Below are positions 1 to 6,746 of a stretch of 7,340 nt of DNA, in pieces. Origin of the DNA: Syntrophales bacterium (GTDB lineage Bacteria > Desulfobacterota > Syntrophia > Syntrophales > UBA2192); the NCBI GenBank assembly GCA_025454095.1, contig JALOPC010000133.1, forward strand, positions 1 to 7,340. Direction: 5' to 3'. The notes under the pieces were generated by a model. The model searched no databases, was not told the DNA's origin, and saw only the letters and a list, made by a program, of their open reading frames with translations. Position numbers and translations under genes: made by a program. The first letter of the stretch is position 1; each line of letters starts with the position of its first letter.

Positions 1-10
1 GCCCGAGCCT

Positions 11-61
11 GTTTCGGTTGTGCAGGATGAAGTTTTGAGAGGCATCCTGCACAGCCGAAAC
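11..61. repeat. Long palindrome (19-bp arms, 13-nt loop)
   Basis: Positions 11-29 (GTTTCGGTTGTGCAGGATG) pair with 43-61 (CATCCTGCACAGCCGAAAC). There is a single T/C difference, which becomes a G-U wobble in RNA, and the loop is 30-42. No T-tract follows the right arm (GAGGAAAAAGG), and none follows the hairpin on the other strand, so it is not a standard intrinsic terminator. It could be a dispersed intergenic palindrome or the 3' hairpin of a gene lying before the window. Copy number in the genome would decide. Confidence 0.7.
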
Positions 62-146
62 GAGGAAAAAGGTTGGCACAGAACACATCGTAACCATACC
101 AGTCACGAACGAAAAAGCAATGTAGCGAAATTATATGAAAAATAGA

Positions 147-155
147 TAAGGAGGT
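147..155 (+). promoter_or_regulatory. Orphan Shine-Dalgarno sequence
   Basis: TAAGGAGGT is a near-perfect ribosome binding site, but no ATG or GTG follows at the right distance. About 15 nt downstream the REP-like inverted-repeat element begins. A simple reading is that a start codon once followed and was displaced or lost. A chance match in this AG-rich stretch is the alternative. Confidence 0.35.
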
Positions 156-170
156 TCTATAAACCGGATC

Positions 171-266
171 GGGGACGTTGTTGACTGCGTTGACTGACTC
201 TAGAGGGTCAAGGATTGAAAGGCTGGACCGATACCGAACGACTCGGTCAACGCAGTCAACGTCCCC
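171..266. repeat. REP/MITE-like inverted-repeat element
   Basis: The left arm at 171-194 begins GGGGACGTTGTTGACTGC. The right arm at 246-266 ends CAGTCAACGTCCCC. They are reverse complements apart from an extra TTG-type triplet in the left arm (GTTGTTGAC against GTTGAC). The roughly 51-bp interior contains a small perfect palindrome, CTCTAGAG, at 198-205. Ends of the GGGGACGTTGTTGAC type are, from memory, a recurring intergenic motif in deltaproteobacterial genomes linked to REP-associated Y1 (IS200-like) transposases. No transposase is encoded here, so this would be a non-autonomous copy. The symmetry is directly visible; the family assignment is an inference. Confidence 0.65.
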
Positions 267-270
267 TGTA

Positions 271-299
271 TTGACTTGCCCCGCCGTTGCCGGTATGAT
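271..299 (+). promoter_or_regulatory. Sigma70-type promoter
   Basis: A -35 box TTGACT (271-276) is separated by 17 bp from a -10 box TATGAT (294-299). Each hexamer matches the sigma70 consensus at 5 of 6 positions and the spacing is ideal. Transcription would start near 305-307, giving a leader of about 120 nt before the kinase start at 425. The promoter begins 4 bp after the REP-like element, so that element may have supplied or displaced upstream sequence. No start-site data are available, so this is a sequence prediction. Confidence 0.6.
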
Positions 300-328
300 T
301 CCAAAAAAACAAGCCCCCGGAATCATAC
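293..328. promoter_or_regulatory. 10-bp inverted repeat overlapping the -10 box
   Basis: GTATGATTCC (293-302) and GGAATCATAC (319-328) are perfect reverse complements separated by 16 bp. The left arm contains the predicted -10 box and the right arm lies just after the predicted start site, a geometry compatible with a repressor or autoregulator binding the promoter. Only the right arm would be in the transcript, so it cannot act as an RNA hairpin from this promoter. No known operator family is recognised. Confidence 0.45.
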
Positions 329-349
329 GCGGACCGGGGTGTTGCCAGG

Positions 350-400
350 GGCCATGCCGCTACCCGACCTGTGCGCGGGCGGGCGGCGATGGTCTTTTTT
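350..400 (+). terminator. Intrinsic terminator in the kinase leader
   Basis: A strong GC-rich stem is formed by 350-366 with 376-394. The outer helix pairs 350-361 with 382-394 (one bulged G at 388) and the inner helix pairs 363-366 with 376-379 around a 9-nt loop. Six T residues (395-400) follow immediately. This is the classic layout of a rho-independent terminator on the + strand. It lies downstream of the promoter at 271-299 and 25 nt before the kinase start, so it would end a transcript of about 95 nt. It may be an attenuator, the end of a small RNA, or a barrier to upstream transcription. An early GC-rich hairpin (315-320 with 334-339) is also possible in the leader. Confidence 0.65.
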
Positions 401-424
401 CGTTGACCCCGACGGGGACTTCCT

Positions 425-1866
425 ATGGAACTTTTTATCCTGGCGGCGGTGAGCCTCACCATTGCCGTCTCGCTGCTCCTCAAGAAGGAAAAGGATGCCG
501 TCCAGGTTTCCTTTGCGCTCGTGTGCCTGGCCCTGTTCCTCCAGAAAGGGGGGGCGTTCGCCAACGGCCTCTTCGAGCATCCCTTCTGGCGCATCCCGAG
601 GCGGTCGCCGCCGCATCGATCGTCAGCCTTCTCTGGGCCGCGGCGTACTTCACGCCGCTTGCGCGGGAGGCCTGGTTCGAGCCGGCTCTCGTGGCGTACA
701 TGTGGCTCACGATCCTTTACTGCCTCGGGGCCCTGTTTCGGTTCATCCGGGGGCGCGCGCCCGGCGTGGACCGCACCCGGATGGTCTACGTCACCATGGC
801 CTGCGCCATCACGGCGGTAGTCAGCTTCCTGGACATCTTCCACTACCTCGGCTTCCGGTTCCCCCCGGTCTCCAACCTGGCCCTGGCGGGCCTCCTGTAC
901 TTCGTGCTGATCATCATCATGCACCCGAGGCTCCCCGAGCTCTACGAGATCATGGTGCGCGGCCTCGTCCTGTCCGTCGTCACGCTGTTCGCCACGGGCA
1001 CCTTCTTCTTCATCCTGGGGCTCTTCGGCACCATCGAGCCCGTCTACTTCACCCACGTGCTCACGGCCTCCTTCATCATCGTCATCTCCTACGATCCCTT
1101 CCGGGTGATTATGAAGAAGGTCTTCAACTATTTCTTCCCCGAGGCAAAGGACATCTTCTCGTCCATCTACGGCTTCGACCAGGAGCTGGAGAAGGAGAAG
1201 TCACAGCTGCTCGAGGAACTGGCCACGGCGCCGGCCCACGAGATCCGCAACCCCCTGGGCTCGATCAAGGGCGCCGGCCAGGTCCTGCGTTCCGAGGAAG
1301 GCAACCCCGAGAACCAGAAACTCCTCGACGTGATCGTCGAGGAGGCGGACCGGCTCAACAACGTGGTGACGCAGTTCATGAACTACGCGAAGCCCTACGC
1401 CGTGAGCCCGAAGCTCTACGACATCAACGGGATCATCGAAAAGGCCGTCGAGGTCATCCGGATCAGCGGCCTTCCCGAGGGGATCACCGTCGAGACGGAT
1501 CTTCACCCCGGCCTGCCCCGGGTCTTCGTCGACGGCGAGCAGATGAAGCAGGTGATCCTGAACATCGCCTTCAACGGCATCGAGGCCATGCCGGACGGGG
1601 GTACCCTCACCATCCGCACGACCCGCATCGAGAGCGAGGAGGGCGAGGCCGTGGGGATCTCCATCCGCGACACGGGCAAGGGGATGGCGAAGGAAGATCT
1701 CCAGAACATCTTCAAGCCCTTCTTCACGACGAAGGAGCGGGGTGTGGGGCTGGGCCTGTCCATCTGCCAGCGGATCGCGAAGAACAACAACGGGTCCATC
1801 CGGGCGAAGTCGATCCCCGGCCAGGGGTCGATCTTTTACATCCGGCTCAACCTGCCACAGGGGTAA
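425..1866 (+). pseudogene. Membrane sensor histidine kinase, split by a frameshift
   Basis: This encodes a sensor kinase of a sigma54-type two-component pair. It should autophosphorylate on a His and pass phosphate to the regulator encoded downstream. ATG 425 opens a clear hydrophobic N-terminus (MELFILAAVSLTIAVSLLL), with a weak GGGGA ribosome site 6 nt before it. The frame is good to about 595; the protein then continues in the frame one base back, from GAG 598. One extra C in the CCC at 595-597 would restore a single frame of about 480 residues. The N-terminal half has about eight membrane segments (residues 1 to roughly 240) and no obvious periplasmic sensor domain. Then come a DHp H-box (AHEIRNPLGSIKG, His 272 of the repaired protein, codon 1237-1239), an N-box (NIAFNGIEAM), a G1 box (DTGKGM), an F-box (FKPFFTTK) and a G2 box (GVGLGLSICQRI). 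A proline two residues before the His is unusual. The catalytic half alone is open from 598 to 1866. Kinase identity is secure; whether the break is real is not. Confidence 0.9.
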
Positions 1867-1905
1867 GGAGGCGGGTGACCGGGGGCGATGTCGGGCGCCT
1901 TGCAT

Positions 1906-1955
1906 CTGCACCTTTTTGACCCGCCTCGGGGAAAGACCCTGCGAGGCAGGTGCAG
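1906..1955. repeat. Interrupted hairpin after the kinase gene
   Basis: CTGCACCT (1906-1913) pairs with AGGTGCAG (1948-1955). GCCTCG (1923-1928) pairs with CGAGGC (1942-1947), and GGG (1929-1931) with CCC (1937-1939) around an AAAGA loop. The left side carries a 9-nt unpaired insert that includes a T-rich run. No T-tract follows the right arm, so it is not a normal intrinsic terminator. It could be one end of the inserted element or a transcript-stabilising structure. Confidence 0.5.
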
Positions 1956-2031
1956 CATGAGTCTATGGGCTGGTATCCGAAGGTGCTCGGGCGGGATTCT
2001 GGAACGCGAAGTCCGGCGCGTTTTAGGTAAA

Positions 2032-2121
2032 CGCTCTGTGCGAAGCGGAGCGACCGCAGCGCAAATTGTTTGAGCCCGAAGGGCGAGTTTTTGCGCCTGC
2101 AGCGCAGCGAGAACTAGAGCG
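2032..2121. repeat. 90-nt imperfect palindrome
   Basis: The element is symmetric around about 2079. The outer arms are CGCTCT (2032-2037) and AGAGCG (2116-2121). The middle arms are GCAGCGCAAA (2056-2065) and TTTGCGC-TGC (2090-2100, one bulged C at 2097). The core is GCCC-GAA-GGGC (2074-2084). A second small hairpin, GCGGT-CTAAA-ACCGC (2119-2133), abuts it. Nested symmetry of this kind is typical of dispersed intergenic palindromic repeats. No transposase or target-site duplication is visible. The family is not recognised with confidence. Confidence 0.55.
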
Positions 2122-2222
2122 GTCTAAAACCGCCGATTCGCGGGAAGAATTCCGATCCAGCGCAAATCCAACCAGAGGATTCGGTTACGAAATTGTGGCG
2201 TGATCCGCAGCCTGAAAGAGCC

Positions 2223-2251
2223 TTGACGACCGGGGCAAAGTAAACTAAAGT
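2223..2251 (+). promoter_or_regulatory. Sigma70-like promoter inside the repeat block
   Basis: TTGACG (2223-2228, 5 of 6 consensus) is followed by a 17-bp spacer and TAAAGT (2246-2251, 4 of 6). The predicted start is near 2258, about 50 nt before the GTG at 2308. The surrounding DNA is locally AT-richer than the flanking genes. If active, it would drive the receiver-truncated regulator and, with only 20 nt in between, purL. This is a sequence-only prediction of moderate strength. Confidence 0.4.
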
Positions 2252-2307
2252 CTACCTTTCAATCACCCGTCCATGGGAACGCAAGTGTCTAAAATCCCCC
2301 GGAAAAA

Positions 2308-3612
<1,305 letters not shown>

Positions 3613-3632
3613 ATGGGGAAGGAAGAGAGAAC

Positions 3633-6605
3633 ATGGTCAACCGGATCGAAATCGGTTTCAGGAAAACCATCCGCGACGCCCTGGGCGAAAAGGTCAGGCG
3701 GCGCATCGTGGAGAACCTCCGGCTCGACGTGGAGCGGGTCGATACGATCGACGTCTTCACCGTCGAGGGTGCCCTCCGCAAGGCGGAGCTCAAGCAGGCC
3801 GCCGCGGGCCCCCTGTCGGACCCCGTGATCCAGCGCCACGCCATCAACCGCGGGCTGGCCGAGACCTTCGACTGGCTCATCGAGGTGGGTTTCCGCCCCG
3901 GTGTCACGGACAACGTGGGCAAAACGGCGACAGAAGCCATCGAGCTTCTCATCGGCAAGCGCACGCCCCTCAAGGTTTACACGTCGCGCCAGTACGTCCT
4001 CCGCGGGAAGATCGGCCGCGACGACGCGGAGCGGATCGCCTCGGGCGTGTTGGCCAACGAGCTCATCGAGCGCTACGAAATCGTCGAGGGGAGGGAGTGG
4101 GATCCGAAGAAGGGCATGAAGCCCACCGTTCCCAAGGTGGCAGGCGTGGACGACCCGCGCATCGCGGAAATCGACCTCAACGTGCCCGACGCGGAGCTGA
4201 TGGCCATCAGCAGCCGGGGGACGCTCGCCCTGTCGCTCGAGGAGATGAAGGCCATCCGTGCCTACGTGAACGACCCGGCCGTCATCGAGGCGCGCAGGAA
4301 GGTGGGGCTCGGCGCGAAGATCACCGACATGGAGCTCGAGGTGCTCGCCCAGACCTGGTCGGAGCACTGCAAGCACAAGATCTTCAACAGCTTCATCACC
4401 TACGAGGAGCCCGGCGGCAAGCGCCTCGAGATCGACTCGCTCTTCGCAAGCTGCATCAAGGCCGCGACCAAGGAGATCCGGCGGCGCCTCGGCGCCGAGG
4501 ACTGGTGCCTCTCGGTCTTCGTGGACAACGCCGGGGTCATCCGGTTCAACGACGACTGGAACCTCGTCTTCAAGGTGGAGACCCACAACTCGCCTTCGGC
4601 CCTCGACCCCTACGGCGGGGCGCTCACGGGCATCGTCGGCGTCAACCGCGACCCCTTCGGCACGGGCATGGGCGCGAGGCTCATCTTCAACACGGACGTC
4701 TTCTGCTTTGCCGACCCCTTCTACGACAGGCCGCTGCCGAAGCGGATCCTGCACCCGAGGCGCATCTACGAGGGCGTGCGCGAGGGCGTCGAGCACGGCG
4801 GCAACAAGAGCGGCATCCCCACGGTGAACGGCTGCATCGTCTTCGACGACCGCTTCCTCGGCAAGCCGCTCGTCTACTGCGGCACGGCGGGGCTCATGCC
4901 GGCCGAAATCCTCGGCGAGCCGAGCCACACCAAGTCCATCCGGCCGGGCGATCTCGTCGTCATGACGGGGGGCCGCATCGGCAAGGACGGCATCCACGGG
5001 GCCACGTTCTCTTCGGAGGAGCTCCACGAGGACTCGCCCGTCTCGGCCGTCCAGATCGGCGACCCCATCACGCAGAAGAAGATGACCGACTTTTTGCTCA
5101 TGGCCCGGGACCGGGGCCTCTACCGGGCCATCACCGACAACGGCGCCGGCGGCCTGTCGTCCTCCGTGGGCGAGATGGCGGGCATGTCGGGCGGCGCGGA
5201 GCTGGACCTCAAGAACGCCCCCCTGAAGTACGCGGGCCTCGCCCCCTGGGAGATCCTGCTCTCCGAGGCGCAGGAGCGCATGAGCCTGGCCATTCCGCCC
5301 GAGAACATCGATGAGTTCATGGCCCTGGCCCGCAAGATGGAGGTGGAGGCCACCATCCTGGGCACGTTCACCGACTCGGGGAAGTTCCACATCCGCTACG
5401 GCGAGAAGACGGCGGCCTGCCTCGACATGACATTCCTCCACGACGGCGTGCCCCAGATGAAGCTCACGGCCCGGTGGGCGCCCCCGCGCCACCCCGAGCC
5501 CGACTTTCCCGAGCCCGCCGATTACGGCAAGGCCCTCACGGCGATGCTCGGCCGTCTCAACATCTGCAGCAAGGAGTCCGTGGTGCGGCAGTACGACCAC
5601 GAGGTCCAGGGCGGCAGTGTGGTGAAGCCGCTTACGGGCGCCGCCAATGACGGCCCGAGCGATGCCGCCGTCATCCGGCCCGTGCTCGAGTCCTTCGAGG
5701 GGGTCGTCGTGGCCAACGGCATCTGCCCGCGCTACAGCGACATCGATGCCTGGCACATGGCGGCCTGCGCCATCGACGAGGCGGTGCGCAACGCCGTCGC
5801 CGTGGGCGTCTCGCTGGAGAGGCTCGCGGGCCTCGACAACTTCTGCTGGTGCGACCCCGTCCAGTCCGAGAAGACGCCCGACGGGCACTACAAGCTCGCC
5901 CAGCTCGTGCGGGCCAACCTCGCCCTCTACGAGCTGACGCTCCTCTACGGCGTGCCCTGCATCTCGGGCAAGGACAGCATGAAGAACGACTACCAGATCG
6001 GCGACACGAAGATCTCCATCCCGCCCACACTGCTCTTCTCGGTCATCGGCCGCATCGAGGACGTGCGCAAGGCCGTCACCATGGACGCCAAGCGCGCAGG
6101 CGATCTCGTGTACGTGCTGGGCGAGACGAAGAGGGAGCTGGGCGGCTCCGAATGGTATGCCATGCACGGATTTGTCGGCAACGACGTGCCGAAGGTCGAC
6201 GGCGAGCGCGCCCTGGCCCTCTACCGGACCCTGGCCAAGGCCATCCGCGAGGGTCTCGTGGCCTCCTGCCACGACTGCTCAGACGGAGGCCTCGGGGTGG
6301 CCCTGGCCGAGACGGCCTTCTCCGGGGGGCTCGGCATGGACGCCGACCTGGCGGCCGTTCCCGCAAGCGGGATCGCCCGCGACGACGAGGCGCTCTTCTC
6401 CGAGTCGCAGAGCCGGTTCGTCGTCACCGTGCGGGCGGAAAAGAAGGCGGCCTTCGAGGCGGCTCTGGCTGGAAGCACGCAGGCCTGCATCGGTGCCGTG
6501 ACGGGCGACGGCCGCTTCCGCGTAAAGGGCCTGAAGGGCGGCGTGATCCTCGAGGAGAAGATCGAGGATCTGAAGGAAGCATGGCAGAAAACCTTGCGGT
6601 TTTAG
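3633..6605 (+). CDS. purL: Phosphoribosylformylglycinamidine synthase, synthetase subunit (PurL)
   Basis: This cytoplasmic enzyme converts FGAR, ATP and ammonia to FGAM in de novo purine synthesis, with ammonia supplied by PurQ. ATG 3633 was chosen because GGAAGGAAGAGA lies just upstream and the product then starts with a PurS-like strand (MVNRIEIGF). The frame is open from 3522, but that part overlaps the regulator gene and is not conserved-looking. The protein is 990 residues. Residues 3-45 and about 112-151 look like two PurS-type units, as in the N-terminal region of large PurL. The linker leads into TWSEHCKHK (241-249). The synthetase core follows with KVETHNSPSALDPYGG (314-329), GGNKSGIPTVNG (389-400), TDNGAGGLSS (501-510) and AQERM (546-550). 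The second half repeats the fold and includes SGKDSMKNDY and HDCSDGGLGVAL near the end. There is no C-terminal glutaminase, unlike the roughly 1300-residue enterobacterial enzyme, and it is longer than the roughly 740-residue Bacillus form that needs a separate PurS. No damage is seen. Confidence 0.97.
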   Translation: MVNRIEIGFRKTIRDALGEKVRRRIVENLRLDVERVDTIDVFTVEGALRKAELKQAAAGPLSDPVIQRHAINRGLAETFDWLIEVGFRPGVTDNVGKTATEAIELLIGKRTPLKVYTSRQYVLRGKIGRDDAERIASGVLANELIERYEIVEGREWDPKKGMKPTVPKVAGVDDPRIAEIDLNVPDAELMAISSRGTLALSLEEMKAIRAYVNDPAVIEARRKVGLGAKITDMELEVLAQTWSEHCKHKIFNSFITYEEPGGKRLEIDSLFASCIKAATKEIRRRLGAEDWCLSVFVDNAGVIRFNDDWNLVFKVETHNSPSALDPYGGALTGIVGVNRDPFGTGMGARLIFNTDVFCFADPFYDRPLPKRILHPRRIYEGVREGVEHGGNKSGIPTVNGCIVFDDRFLGKPLVYCGTAGLMPAEILGEPSHTKSIRPGDLVVMTGGRIGKDGIHGATFSSEELHEDSPVSAVQIGDPITQKKMTDFLLMARDRGLYRAITDNGAGGLSSSVGEMAGMSGGAELDLKNAPLKYAGLAPWEILLSEAQERMSLAIPPENIDEFMALARKMEVEATILGTFTDSGKFHIRYGEKTAACLDMTFLHDGVPQMKLTARWAPPRHPEPDFPEPADYGKALTAMLGRLNICSKESVVRQYDHEVQGGSVVKPLTGAANDGPSDAAVIRPVLESFEGVVVANGICPRYSDIDAWHMAACAIDEAVRNAVAVGVSLERLAGLDNFCWCDPVQSEKTPDGHYKLAQLVRANLALYELTLLYGVPCISGKDSMKNDYQIGDTKISIPPTLLFSVIGRIEDVRKAVTMDAKRAGDLVYVLGETKRELGGSEWYAMHGFVGNDVPKVDGERALALYRTLAKAIREGLVASCHDCSDGGLGVALAETAFSGGLGMDADLAAVPASGIARDDEALFSESQSRFVVTVRAEKKAAFEAALAGSTQACIGAVTGDGRFRVKGLKGGVILEEKIEDLKEAWQKTLRF

Positions 6606-6624
6606 TGACCGCCGGGCGGTCACT
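6604..6624 (+). repeat. Perfect 9-bp hairpin overlapping the purL stop
   Basis: AGTGACCGC (6604-6612) and GCGGTCACT (6616-6624) form a perfect stem with a CGG loop, starting inside the TAG stop (6603-6605). No T-tract follows, so it is not a standard intrinsic terminator. It may protect the purL 3' end or reduce read-through into purQ. Confidence 0.55.
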
Positions 6625-6627
6625 GGA

Positions 6628-6661
6628 AGTTGAGAAGGTAGGAAGGTAAGAAGTTCGGAAG
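6628..6661 (+). repeat. Degenerate 8-bp tandem repeat, four copies
   Basis: Four successive octamers fit the pattern AGKTNRGA: AGTTGAGA (6628-6635), AGGTAGGA (6636-6643), AGGTAAGA (6644-6651) and AGTTCGGA (6652-6659), followed by the first two bases of a fifth. The + strand is strongly purine-rich and has no C from 6625 to 6655. It sits in the 141-nt gap between purL and purQ. The remainder of that gap (6662-6730) shows nothing I recognise. Function unknown. Confidence 0.55.
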
Positions 6662-6746
6662 ACCTTATCGACTCTGCATCCGACGTTGTTCATCGTCAGA
6701 ACAGAAGCGACAGAGGCGAAACGAATCAACATACCAGGGGTAAGGG

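Larger units (their letters stand above)
1..424. other. Non-coding, repeat-rich region upstream of the kinase gene
   Basis: No credible protein gene is seen here. A reading frame that joins the kinase frame is open from 178, but its translation before about residue 140 is low-complexity, Arg/Pro/Gly-rich and unlike any domain, so it is chance read-through in GC-rich DNA. The stretch from 62 to 170 is distinctly AT-richer than the rest of the window and holds only an isolated Shine-Dalgarno-like sequence. The structured parts (palindrome, REP-like element, promoter, inverted repeat, terminator) are listed separately. Confidence 0.75.
1867..2307. other. Non-coding inverted-repeat-rich block replacing the regulator's 5' end
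   Basis: No credible gene is seen in these 441 bp. The kinase stop is embedded in a strong Shine-Dalgarno sequence (TAAGGAGG, 1864-1871), as expected if a coupled regulator gene once started just after it. Possible starts follow at GTG 1875 and ATG 1888, but neither frame resembles a receiver domain and both stop. The DNA from about 1900 to 2300 contains several inverted repeats: 1906-1955, a small hairpin at 2018-2023/2029-2034, a 90-nt imperfect palindrome at 2032-2121, and a hairpin at 2119-2123/2129-2133. Recognisable regulator sequence resumes at about 2300. I infer that a repeat element, with an associated deletion, took the place of roughly the first 25-35 codons of the regulator. Confidence 0.6.

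Noticed and set aside
73..90. Possible sigma54 -24/-12 promoter at TTGGCAC
   Set aside because: The -24-like TGGCAC is present, but there is no GC at the required -12 spacing (the sequence there is AT).
384..424. Fluoride riboswitch, suggested by GGCGATGG
   Set aside because: Only this octamer fits. The following conserved pseudoknot and downstream GCTGATG-type segment are absent, and the octamer is part of the terminator stem.
178..590. Upstream extension of the kinase frame starting at 178
   Set aside because: Its translation is Arg/Pro/Gly-rich with no membrane segment or domain, it crosses the REP-like element, promoter and terminator, and the better N-terminus lies in another frame from 425.
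1888..2073. 61-codon ORF beginning MSGALHLHLF after the kinase
   Set aside because: It runs into the palindromic repeat, lacks recognisable domain sequence, and the Shine-Dalgarno at 1864-1871 is too far upstream. The first few codons may be a leftover of the original regulator start, but that cannot be shown.
6604..6640. Intrinsic terminator after purL
   Set aside because: The hairpin is perfect but is followed by a purine-rich stretch and not a T-tract.
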